From: Bacteroidota bacterium
GTDB lineage: Bacteria; Bacteroidota; Bacteroidia; Chitinophagales; Chitinophagaceae
NCBI GenBank assembly: GCA_018267795.1
Contig: JAFDXS010000115.1
Span: 1 to 7,175, forward strand
Direction of reading: 5' to 3'
Length of the DNA: 7,175 nt
The notes beneath the pieces are model-generated. The model saw nothing but the letters and a program-made list of their open reading frames with translations. It was not told where the DNA came from and did not search any database. This document shows, piece by piece, positions 1 through 5,349 of this stretch; positions within the stretch are counted from its first letter, which is position 1; each line of letters opens with the position of its first letter. A program made the position numbers and the translations under genes.

Positions 1-161
1 ATTGCCATGACCTGCAGGAATTTACCCTGGTTTGCTGATACGCTAATAGCGGGGATGCCTTCCTGCTCAATAGAGGACACTGTATTTTGCAGGGCTTCAT
101 CTTCAGGCGCAAGCAGGTTGGCGATGTACTGATCTACAGCTTCGAAAAGTTCGTTGTTCAT
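1..161 (-). CDS. Class I SAM-dependent O-methyltransferase, N-terminal part (3' end outside window)
   Basis: Only the first 53 codons are present; the gene runs off the left edge. The reverse complement opens with MNNELFEAVDQYIANLLAPE and continues through ISVSANQGKFLQV at residues 39-51. This matches the N-terminus of bacterial O-methyltransferases of the caffeoyl-CoA/catechol type (Methyltransf_3 family), where an N-terminal helix (xELxxAVDxYI) and a 'S..QGKFLQ' segment precede the SAM-binding E-I-G-T glycine motif. That motif would lie just outside the window, so SAM binding and the metal-binding acidic residues cannot be checked. By family, the protein is a soluble cytoplasmic enzyme that transfers a methyl group from SAM to a hydroxyl on a small molecule; its substrate cannot be inferred. 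The ATG at 161 is the natural start because family homology begins at residue 2-5. The 137 bp upstream (162-298) hold no gene and no clear TAnnTTTG promoter for it. Confidence 0.85.
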   Translation of the reverse strand, partial: MNNELFEAVDQYIANLLAPEDEALQNTVSSIEQEGIPAISVSANQGKFLQVMA

Positions 162-267
162 GGGGTATGTGTTTGGTTTAAAATTAAGGGATAATAGGTT
201 GTATAGGCTTGGGGCTACTTTATTTGACATTTGCCGGTGTTAGTATCTTGGTTTTTTCTCTGTGAGT

Positions 268-284
268 ATGTTCGTGAGGAACAT
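268..284. repeat. Short inverted repeat in the 162-298 intergenic gap
   Basis: ATGTTC (268-273) and GAACAT (279-284) form perfect 6-bp arms around a 5-nt spacer. The repeat lies 15 bp past the stop codon of the 98-residue membrane protein and about 107 bp before the O-methyltransferase start. It could be an operator half-site pair or a weak stem. Neither side has a T-tract, so it does not look like an intrinsic terminator. Six-base arms can occur by chance, and I see nothing else notable in this gap. Confidence 0.25.
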
Positions 285-298
285 TAATACAGGTGCCT

Positions 299-595
299 CT
301 AGCTAAATCGCTTTTTAATTATAAAAATAGAACGTTCTAAAATAAACCCATAAAAACAAATATTGAAGACAAGGCCAATAAAATAAAGTACAGAAGTACT
401 TGAAAAAATATGCCATAGTAAAGTGTGAGTTGGAAAGCGTAGTATGTAAAATAATTTTGCGAAAAATTGCCAAATAACATTAGTGCCAAGTGTTCCTTCA
501 TCTTCTCCAAAAGCAGCCATAAAACTTGGAATAAGCAAAAGACCAAATAAGGCTGTGGAAATGATGAAAGTTCGTTTATTGAAATTCTTTAGCAT
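299..595 (-). CDS. Small integral membrane protein of unknown function (98 aa)
   Basis: I do not recognise a named family. The protein is very hydrophobic, with three likely membrane segments: about residues 9-29 (IISTALFGLLLIPSFMAAF), 40-60 (around WQFFAKLFYILRFPTHTLLW) and 64-88 (STSVLYFIGLVFNICFYGFI). It ends in a positively charged tail (KKRFS). A short acidic stretch, GEDEG (residues 30-34), separates the first two segments. The positive-inside rule suggests a cytoplasmic C-terminus in the inner membrane. The gene starts 47 bp after the ECF42 sigma factor stop on the same strand, so it may be co-transcribed or use the -7-like element at 609-616. The reading frame is intact and the hydrophobic pattern is coherent, which argues for a real gene. 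An overlapping 69-codon frame inside it lacks this coherence. No function can be assigned. Confidence 0.6.
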   Translation of the reverse strand: MLKNFNKRTFIISTALFGLLLIPSFMAAFGEDEGTLGTNVIWQFFAKLFYILRFPTHTLLWHIFSSTSVLYFIGLVFNICFYGFILERSIFIIKKRFS

Positions 596-608
596 TGCTG
601 TCTTATTC

Positions 609-616
609 CAAATTTA
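609..616 (-). promoter_or_regulatory. Candidate -7 promoter element for the 98-aa membrane protein
   Basis: On the minus strand this reads TAAATTTG, a perfect match to the Bacteroidota -7 consensus TAnnTTTG, in the 47-bp gap before the start at 595. No TTTG sits at the expected -33 distance, and the predicted 5' leader would be only about 10 nt, which weakens the call. A 7-bp direct repeat (GAATAAG on the minus strand, at 602-608 and 620-626) flanks it. Confidence 0.3.
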
Positions 617-642
617 ATACTTATTCAAGAAGCAGCCTTTTC

Positions 643-1878
643 TTAATTTTTTGCAGGTATGTCTTCAATCTTTTTGGTGATTATCTTTTTGTCAGAAGAC
701 GAGAGGGCAAGTTGCAGCGCTTTATTGAAATGCATTTTAGCTTCGGTATTATTTATACCTGTGTATAGCTCGCCGAGGAGGGCGTGGTAGAGGTGGTTGT
801 TTTCGAGCTTTAGTTTTTCGGCTTCTGTAATGGCTTCCTGTTTGCTGTTTGCTTTGGCGAGTGCATAGGTGCGATTGAGGGCGGCGATAGGGGAGTATTC
901 GACGATGAGCAGGTTATTATATAGCTGCAGGATATGTTCCCATTTATCGGGGCTATCGGTTTTGATGGTGTGCCAGTATGCTATGCCTGCCTCGAAGTGG
1001 TATTTTGATACAGTATTGCCTACGGATGAAAGATTAAGAAAACGCTCGCCGCGGGTGATGAGCTCTTTGTCCCAAAGGGCGGTGTCCTGATCGTCATATA
1101 AGACTGCTTCGCCTTCCTGCATACGGGCCTTGAAGCGGGAAGCCTGGAAGCACATGAGTGCCATGAGGGCATTGACCGCCGGGGTATTTGTTTGCTTGTT
1201 GTCGAGCAGGAGATAAGTGAGGCGCATCGCTTCGAAACAGAGGTCTTCCCGCAATGAGGTATCGCCGGATGCAGAATAGTAACCCTCATTAAACAAAAGA
1301 TATAATGTAGTGAGCACAGATTCCAGTCGTTTGTCAATTTCTGTAGCAGGGGGCATTTCTATTTTTACCTGCTCTGTACGCAGCTTTTCTTTTGCGCGCA
1401 TCAGGCGCTTGTTGATTGTTTCTTTATTGCTAAGGAATGCATTGGCAATCTCTGTGATGCCGAAACCGCAGAGGATGCGTAAGGCAAGGCCAATCTGTGC
1501 CTCAGCAGGAATAGCCGGATGGCAGACGGCAAAGATCATTTGCAACTGGCTGTCTTTGATATTGGCATCGGAGAGATCGATATCGGGCTGCGAAGAAGAT
1601 GAGGTGCTATGCTTGATATCCGGCGCTATTTTTTGGTTGAACAGCGATTCGCGCTGGAGGAGGTTTTTAGCTTTGTTCTTAGCAACAGTATATAGCCAGG
1701 CAACGGGATTCTCCGGCAGGCCATGCATCCCCCACATTTCGGAAGCGGAGAGAAATGTATCTGCAGCAATGTCTTCGGCTACCTCTATGTGTGTAAAACC
1801 AAAGTACTTAACTAGTACAGCAATGATCTTGCGGTACTCTGTACGGAACAGGTGTGGTATGAGTTCGTTTTCTGCCAT
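643..1878 (-). CDS. ECF42-type RNA polymerase sigma factor with C-terminal DUF6596/TPR extension
   Basis: The 411-residue protein is about twice the length of a plain ECF sigma factor. Residues 8-77 form the sigma region 2 (-10 recognition and core binding), with DIAADTFLSA (36-45) and the helix WLYTVAKNKAKNLLQRE (61-77). Residues 78-110 are a polar, Ser-rich linker. Residues 112-167 form region 4, with the helix-turn-helix around FGITEIANAFLSNKETINKRL. The rest is a long extension. LLFNEGYYSASGD (194-206) is the hallmark of DUF6596, and TPR-like helices at about 315-395 include YSPIAALNRTYALAKA (328-343). This architecture, and the adjacent DGPF/YciI-like gene, match the ECF42 group. In that group the C-terminal domain is known to be needed for activity and no classical anti-sigma factor is linked; none is seen here either. 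The gene lies 54 bp after the DGPF gene on the same strand, and a hairpin precedes its ATG. The target genes and inducing signal are not evident. Confidence 0.92.
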   Translation of the reverse strand: MAENELIPHLFRTEYRKIIAVLVKYFGFTHIEVAEDIAADTFLSASEMWGMHGLPENPVAWLYTVAKNKAKNLLQRESLFNQKIAPDIKHSTSSSSQPDIDLSDANIKDSQLQMIFAVCHPAIPAEAQIGLALRILCGFGITEIANAFLSNKETINKRLMRAKEKLRTEQVKIEMPPATEIDKRLESVLTTLYLLFNEGYYSASGDTSLREDLCFEAMRLTYLLLDNKQTNTPAVNALMALMCFQASRFKARMQEGEAVLYDDQDTALWDKELITRGERFLNLSSVGNTVSKYHFEAGIAYWHTIKTDSPDKWEHILQLYNNLLIVEYSPIAALNRTYALAKANSKQEAITEAEKLKLENNHLYHALLGELYTGINNTEAKMHFNKALQLALSSSDKKIITKKIEDIPAKN

Positions 1879-1884
1879 GTAAAG

Positions 1885-1912
1885 AAAGCCTTTGCAATAT
1901 TACAAAGGCTTT
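1885..1912 (-). promoter_or_regulatory. Hairpin directly before the ECF42 start codon (possible attenuator or translation block)
   Basis: Perfect 10-bp arms, AAAGCCTTTG (1885-1894) and CAAAGGCTTT (1903-1912), enclose an 8-nt loop in the 54-bp gap between the DGPF gene and the sigma factor. In the transcript the stem ends 6 nt before the AUG at 1878. The 3' arm contains AAAGG, the only Shine-Dalgarno-like sequence near that start, so folding would hide it. The stem has only four G-C pairs and is followed by CTTTCTTT, so a weak intrinsic terminator that lowers sigma expression relative to the DGPF protein is also possible. The repeat itself is certain; its function is inferred. Confidence 0.55.
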
Positions 1913-1932
1913 TGTTTTCGATAATGATAAAG

Positions 1933-2277
1933 CTATGGCAGAATACCGATGGGACGAACTTCAACTTTGCCACCTTGTGAAAATACGGGGCAGCCCTTGG
2001 CTAGCTCTACTGCTTCTTCGAGCGAGTCAGCAGTAATAATAGAATAGCCACCTATAGCTTCTTTAACCTCTGTATAGGGACCATCTGTAATCACATTGTT
2101 TGGCTGTAATACCTTTCCTGCATTTTCCAGGCGATTGCCGCGATCTTTTAGCTTATTCTGAGCAGCAATGCTGCCTATCCAGTCCATCCAGCGCTTGGTC
2201 ATAGCCTGTGCTTCTTCTGCTGAGAAGTCTGCAGTTCTATTGTAGTCGGACCTGAATATTAAAAGGAAATCTTTCAT
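1933..2277 (-). CDS. DGPF-domain / YciI-like protein, ECF42 partner
   Basis: The 114-residue protein is a small single-domain member of the YCII-related dimeric ferredoxin-like fold. Recognisable features are the opening strand MKDFLLIFRSD (1-11), WMDWIGSIAAQNKL (30-43), the family signature as ITDGPYTEVKEAIGGYSII (63-81), ADSLEEAVELAKGCP (83-97), and the closing strand VEVRPIG (105-111). The name-giving DGPF is DGPY here (65-68), a conservative change. Such proteins are consistently encoded next to ECF42 sigma factors and are often among their targets. Their biochemical role is not established, and they are no proven enzyme or anti-sigma factor. The gene lies 76 bp after the last barrel gene and 54 bp before the sigma factor, all on one strand, so the pair is probably one transcript. 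The start at 2277 is supported by homology from the first residues. Confidence 0.9.
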   Translation of the reverse strand: MKDFLLIFRSDYNRTADFSAEEAQAMTKRWMDWIGSIAAQNKLKDRGNRLENAGKVLQPNNVITDGPYTEVKEAIGGYSIITADSLEEAVELAKGCPVFSQGGKVEVRPIGILP

Positions 2278-2311
2278 GTTGCTTAAGTTTTAATTGGTTT
2301 TAAAACAGTAA

Positions 2312-2338
2312 GACAAATTAAAGATTAAGAACTGGACA
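2312..2338 (-). promoter_or_regulatory. Candidate ECF42-type promoter upstream of the DGPF gene
   Basis: On the minus strand TGTCCA (2338-2333) is followed after 17 bp by TGTC (2315-2312), about 35 bp before the start codon at 2277. The promoter motif reported for Streptomyces ECF42, as I remember it, is TGTCGA at -35 and CGA/TC at -10; this site matches 5 of 6 and 3 of 4 bases with suitable spacing. A housekeeping -7 near-match, TTAATTTG (2321-2314), overlaps it. If real, it would give an autoregulated DGPF-sigma transcript. Short motifs in AT-rich DNA arise by chance, so this is tentative. Confidence 0.3.
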
Positions 2339-2353
2339 AAAGACCAAAAAAAA

Positions 2354-2938
2354 TTAAAACTTCATAAAAAAGCCAGCATTAATAATACCCTTGTAGCCCC
2401 AGCCAAGCTCTGCAAAGCCGCCTATGCCTGTACCAAAGCGGACACCGATGGGGGTGTACTGGAGGGCGGGGATAATGACATTGGGCTCGGGGCGGGCATA
2501 AGAGCTTGTACTGTTACCGTCAATCGTAGCAGCGGAAAATCTTGCGCCTAAGCCAACTACCATATACAGCTTTAAGCCATGTTGAATATAATACGGAACT
2601 TCCAGTTCCGGTGATAGTATGAACGAGGTGCGGGAGTAGGGGCCTACGTTGTAGGAATCACTACGCTCCCGGTAGGCATAGTCGCCCTTATCAAAAAAAA
2701 TGCCCCCGGTGATGCCGAGCCCTAAATGATTAGGGAAATAGTGCTTTAGTGTAAGGAAAAACGAAGGCGAAAAGCTTTTTGGGGTAAACTCGTTGCCGGT
2801 AAAGAAATCTTCAAATCCGCCTTGCGAAACTATGGTGGCATTGCCAATGTTGATGCTGGCGTCGAATTCGTTACGCTGGGCATGGGCGCAAAAGGGGAGA
2901 ACAATAAAGAGGGTAATTGATGACAATAATTTTTTCAT
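2354..2938 (-). CDS. Outer-membrane beta-barrel protein, tandem paralog 1 (promoter-distal)
   Basis: The 194-residue protein starts with a Sec signal peptide: MKK, a hydrophobic core to about residue 17, and probable cleavage after AHA (20). The mature part alternates short amphipathic strands with polar turns (for example FFLTLKHYFPNHLGLGITGGIFF, LSPELEVPYYI and LKLYMVVGLGARFS). It ends in GYKGIINAGFFMKF, a terminal strand with a C-terminal Phe typical of substrates of the BAM assembly machinery. It fits a small 8-strand-type outer-membrane barrel of the porin-like/OMP_b-brl families common in Bacteroidota. Nothing reveals a ligand or pore function. It is closest to the middle paralog, sharing the GNAT, TGNEF, DKGD and VGPY segments. 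It follows that gene by 11 bp, so the three are almost certainly one operon. It is the copy nearest the DGPF-sigma pair. Confidence 0.8.
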   Translation of the reverse strand: MKKLLSSITLFIVLPFCAHAQRNEFDASINIGNATIVSQGGFEDFFTGNEFTPKSFSPSFFLTLKHYFPNHLGLGITGGIFFDKGDYAYRERSDSYNVGPYSRTSFILSPELEVPYYIQHGLKLYMVVGLGARFSAATIDGNSTSSYARPEPNVIIPALQYTPIGVRFGTGIGGFAELGWGYKGIINAGFFMKF

Positions 2939-2949
2939 AAGGTTGAATT

Positions 2950-3546
2950 TTAGATTTTACAGAATAAGCCAAGATTAATAATGCCTTTGTAGCCCCAGCC
3001 GAGCTCGGCAAGGCCTCCAATGCGGTTGCCAACACGTACTGCTATGGGTGTGTACTGAAACGCAGGTGTAATGGTATGTGGTACAGGATGAACGCCACCG
3101 GAGAAAGAATGATGTGAAAGGTCCTGAATGTCTGCATAGGAAGACCGTATACCCAATCCGACGATTGAATACAAACTTACATTGCGTGCTGTATAGTAGG
3201 GAACTTCAAACTCGGGCGAGATAATATAAGACTGCCTGGTATATGGGCCGACCTCATAGGATTCACTTCTATCTCTAAAGCTGAAATCTCCCTTATCGCT
3301 AAAAAAGCCTGCAGTAAGCGACAAGGCCATATTGTTGGGAAAATGATGCTTGAGCGTTAGGAAGTAGCTTAGGTAGATGTTAGATGAATGAAACTCATTG
3401 CCGGTAAGAAAATCTTCGGCACCGCCATTAGAAATCAGAGTTGCATTGCCGAGATTAGTGCTCACGCTTATTTCGTTGTCCTGGGCTAAAACAGTTGTGT
3501 GCGTTGTAATAAGCAGGGTAAGAATCAGTAGGTGTATCTTTTTCAT
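2950..3546 (-). CDS. Outer-membrane beta-barrel protein, tandem paralog 2 (middle)
   Basis: The 198-residue protein has a signal peptide (MKK, hydrophobic core 5-14, probable cleavage after VLA at 21) and a mature barrel-like chain. It shares with paralog 1 the segments LGNATLISNGGAEDFLTGNEF, LTLKHHFPN, FSDKGDFSFRDRSESYEVGPYTRQSYIISPEFEVPYY (given here in pieces) and the C-terminal GYKGIINLGLF. It ends FCKI rather than with an aromatic residue. The cysteine third from the end is shared with paralog 3 (FCKL) but not with paralog 1 (FMKF). It starts 6 bp after the stop of paralog 3 and ends 11 bp before paralog 1, without terminators between. The likely location is the outer membrane with the N-terminus facing the periplasm; the role is unknown. 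The last 44 bp of the gene are nearly identical to those of paralog 3 although the proteins differ widely elsewhere. Confidence 0.8.
   Translation of the reverse strand: MKKIHLLILTLLITTHTTVLAQDNEISVSTNLGNATLISNGGAEDFLTGNEFHSSNIYLSYFLTLKHHFPNNMALSLTAGFFSDKGDFSFRDRSESYEVGPYTRQSYIISPEFEVPYYTARNVSLYSIVGLGIRSSYADIQDLSHHSFSGGVHPVPHTITPAFQYTPIAVRVGNRIGGLAELGWGYKGIINLGLFCKI
2956..2999 (-). repeat. Near-identical 3'-end segment, copy A (barrel paralog 2)
   Basis: This 44-bp stretch encodes the last strand of paralog 2 and matches 3559-3602 in paralog 3 with three mismatches; the first 21 bp are identical. Paralog 1 keeps the amino acids here (GYKGIIN) with less DNA identity. It marks these genes as tandem duplicates. 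Confidence 0.8.
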
Positions 3547-3552
3547 TGGTAG

Positions 3553-4149
3553 CTACAGTTTACAGAATAAGCCAAGATTTATCATGCCTTTATAGCCCCA
3601 GCTGAATTCAATAAAGCCACCAACATGAGTGCCCAAACGCAGTGCTATGGGGGTAATCTGAGCAACGGGCAAAAATAGCTGATGATCGCCACTTTGGTAA
3701 TGGACAGATGAATAGTAATTAAATTCTTCATAGGAGAATCGCATCCCTATATTGACACGAGCATATAATTTAAAACCATGCTCAATGTAATAAGGAAAAC
3801 TAGCTTCAGGAGCGATGATGAATGTTTGTCTTTTGTAAGAGCCCAAAATAGAATCACTGCGGTTAAACAAGCTATTTTGATACTTATTAGTGCCCTGATC
3901 TGCAAAGTAGCAAAGGGCAAAGCCTATGCTAATATGATGCTTCAAGTAATGATTGTAAGAAATGGAGTAAGTGAAAGCAGGATTTGAAGGCTGAAAGTCA
4001 TTTTTCATTAGCCAGTCGCTAATATTAAAAAGGCCAATACCCGAGCCGATACCTGAGCTAATATCGATTTCATTATGCTGTGCCTGACAGCAGAATGGCA
4101 GAATATTGGATATAGCTATAAGTATAGCATAGCGAATATAATTTCTCAT
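3553..4149 (-). CDS. Outer-membrane beta-barrel protein, tandem paralog 3 (promoter-proximal, most diverged)
   Basis: The 198-residue protein has a signal peptide (MRNYIRYAILIAISNILPFC, probable cleavage after CQA at 23; no proper lipobox before Cys20/21). Its barrel-like mature chain aligns along its length with the other two: NEIDISSGIGSG, FTYSISYNHYLKHHISIGFALCYFADQG (in pieces), LGSYKRQTFIIAPEASFPYYIEHGFKLYARVNIGMRFSYE, then VAQITPIALRLGTHVGGFIEFSWGYKGMINLGLFCKL at the end. It differs most in the N-terminal third, where the others have GNAT and TGNEF. That pattern fits an older duplication with later change in surface loops. It is the first gene of the barrel operon; 105 bp separate it from the YeiH-like gene upstream, which has its own terminator. 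The ligand and function are unknown. Confidence 0.8.
   Translation of the reverse strand: MRNYIRYAILIAISNILPFCCQAQHNEIDISSGIGSGIGLFNISDWLMKNDFQPSNPAFTYSISYNHYLKHHISIGFALCYFADQGTNKYQNSLFNRSDSILGSYKRQTFIIAPEASFPYYIEHGFKLYARVNIGMRFSYEEFNYYSSVHYQSGDHQLFLPVAQITPIALRLGTHVGGFIEFSWGYKGMINLGLFCKL
3559..3602 (-). repeat. Near-identical 3'-end segment, copy B (barrel paralog 3)
   Basis: This is the partner of 2956-2999, with 41 of 44 bases identical by eye. It encodes GYKGMINLGLFCK at the C-terminus. Retention of DNA identity here, against strong divergence upstream, suggests constraint on the final strand or local gene conversion. Confidence 0.8.
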
Positions 4150-4167
4150 AAAGGTGGGTATCTGGGA

Positions 4168-4175
4168 TAAATATA
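4168..4175 (-). promoter_or_regulatory. Candidate -7 element for the barrel-gene operon
   Basis: On the minus strand this reads TATATTTA, one base off TAnnTTTG, 18 bp before the ATG at 4149. The barrel genes need a promoter here because a terminator closes the gene upstream. No good TTTG sits at the -33 distance, so the exact site is uncertain. Confidence 0.25.
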
Positions 4176-4203
4176 ACCAACAATTAATATGCCAGAAAAT
4201 GAG

Positions 4204-4232
4204 AGAGCCGCTGACTCTTAATCAGCGGCTCT
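4204..4232 (-). terminator. Intrinsic terminator of the YeiH-like gene
   Basis: Perfect 11-bp arms, AGAGCCGCTGA (4204-4214) and TCAGCGGCTCT (4222-4232), surround a 7-nt loop, 22 bp past the stop codon at 4255. On the minus strand the stem is followed by CTCATTTTC, a broken but usable T-tract. The plus-strand side (TGTTATAC) has no T-run, so it acts on the minus strand. It separates the YeiH-like gene from the barrel operon. Confidence 0.8.
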
Positions 4233-4254
4233 TGTTATACATATGTTTATCAAA

Positions 4255-5274
4255 CTAAGAAACGAAATGCAGCACAGCCCAAAGGGCTGACAGAGAGATC
4301 ACTACCCATAGAATGATGCCTTGTATAAAAGGCTTTACACCCACAGATTGGATCACCTTACGAGACAGGCCTGCGCCTATGAGGAACAAGGTGAGCGTAA
4401 GGCCCTGGCGTGCTATAGAAACTACATAATGGCCATATTGCTGTACGAAAGGTACATAGGTGTATATGACCATAGCGATGATGAACATGCCTATGAACCA
4501 GGGGATGTTTACCTTCTTAGATTTGCTCTTGAAAAAGAAGGCTGATACAAAAGCCACAGGGATGATCCATAATGCGCGGGCGAGCTTTACGGTTGTGGCT
4601 ACCTCAAGCGCAGTTTTGCCGTAGCTGCTGGCGGCACCAACTACTGAGCTGGTGTCGTGTATGGCTATGGCGCACCAGATACCAAACTGGTTTTCTGAAA
4701 GCTGGAGCCAATGACCTATAGACGGAAAAATAAATAGTGCAATGGAATTGAGGATGAACACAATACCAAGTGCTACTGATATGGATTTTTCTTCAGCGCC
4801 TATAACAGGGGCAACTGCCGCAATAGCGCTGCCGCCGCATATAGCGGTGCCGGAAGACACGAGGTAAGAAGTTTTAGCTTCTATCTTAAGCCAGCGGGCT
4901 ATAAGTGTGCCGAGTATTAAAGTGCCGAAAATGGAAACAATAGTAAATGCAACACCTTGCTTACCTGCCTGCATGGCCGTCTGGATATTCATACCGAAGC
5001 CGAGGCCTACTACTGATGCCTTTAATAGATAGTTGGTAGCTTTTTTATTAAGATGCAGGAATGGATGCCCCATGGTAAGTGCTATGATAAGCCCAAGGAA
5101 CAAGGCGATGGGAGGAGAGATCCAAGGGGTGAGACAAGCGGCTGCCGCAAGTATGAAAATGAGCTTGCGGATAATATCCTGATTGTTGTCCGGCTTGCTG
5201 GTGTCTGTAACTGATGGACGCGGCGCGCCATTTGCTGAAGGCGTGGCCTCAGAAGAAGAAGTGGTTTGTTTCAT
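4255..5274 (-). CDS. yeiH: YeiH/UPF0324 family putative sulfate exporter, multi-pass membrane protein
   Basis: The 339-residue protein belongs to the YeiH/UPF0324 family (Cons_hypoth698), annotated as putative sulfate exporters; transport by these proteins is poorly proven. After a 35-residue hydrophilic Ser/Thr/Pro-rich tail come about ten membrane segments, starting near LIFILAAAACLTPWI (38-52) and ending near ILWVVISLSALWAVLHFV (321-338). Family signatures are KASVVGLGFGMN (85-96), GTAICGGSAIAAVAPVI (142-158), IHDTSSVVGAA (205-215), KLARALWIIP (230-239) and LFLIGAGLS (297-304). The two half-protein blocks are consistent with an inverted-repeat transporter fold. The start at 5274 is kept because the next Met is residue 68, inside the core; the polar tail is longer than I expect in the family. 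The YeiE-type LysR regulator found beside yeiH in enterobacteria is absent here. The gene lies 112 bp after yraN, with its own candidate promoter, and ends at a terminator, so it is probably monocistronic. Confidence 0.9.
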   Translation of the reverse strand: MKQTTSSSEATPSANGAPRPSVTDTSKPDNNQDIIRKLIFILAAAACLTPWISPPIALFLGLIIALTMGHPFLHLNKKATNYLLKASVVGLGFGMNIQTAMQAGKQGVAFTIVSIFGTLILGTLIARWLKIEAKTSYLVSSGTAICGGSAIAAVAPVIGAEEKSISVALGIVFILNSIALFIFPSIGHWLQLSENQFGIWCAIAIHDTSSVVGAASSYGKTALEVATTVKLARALWIIPVAFVSAFFFKSKSKKVNIPWFIGMFIIAMVIYTYVPFVQQYGHYVVSIARQGLTLTLFLIGAGLSRKVIQSVGVKPFIQGIILWVVISLSALWAVLHFVS

Positions 5275-5349
5275 ACTTGCATATACAACCTGCCATACAA
5301 TATGAAACAGGCCGCGATATTTTAGTGAAAAAACTGAATTATGTTAGTG

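Noticed and set aside
162..298. Small RNA or hidden small gene in the longest intergenic gap (137 bp)
   Set aside because: No coherent reading frame, promoter-terminator pair or extended structure is visible beyond one short dyad.
1020..1337. 105-codon minus-strand frame overlapping the sigma factor in another frame
   Set aside because: Its translation is unrelated to any family and the main frame carries clear DUF6596/TPR signatures throughout; there is no sign of a frameshift.
1310..1882. 190-codon open frame on the plus strand, antisense to the ECF42 gene
   Set aside because: It lies wholly opposite a well-supported sigma factor gene, its translation has no recognisable domain and is rich in Ser/Arg/Ile as expected of a shadow frame, and no promoter is evident.
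1885..1912. Hairpin before the sigma gene as a strong classical terminator
   Set aside because: It has only four G-C pairs and an interrupted T-tract, and the DGPF-sigma pairing argues for read-through; it is kept only as an attenuator or translation-control candidate.
2793..3987. Plus-strand frames of 61, 65 and 69 codons opposite the barrel genes
   Set aside because: Two of them resemble each other only because the underlying paralogous genes are similar; this repeat of an antisense frame is a by-product of duplication.
4001..4149. Possible lipoprotein signal in barrel paralog 3 (LPFCC)
   Set aside because: The residues before the cysteines (Pro, Phe) do not fit a lipobox; cleavage after CQA by signal peptidase I is more likely.
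4321..4545. 74-codon plus-strand frame inside the YeiH-like gene
   Set aside because: It is antisense to membrane segments of a well-supported transporter and has no coherent features of its own.
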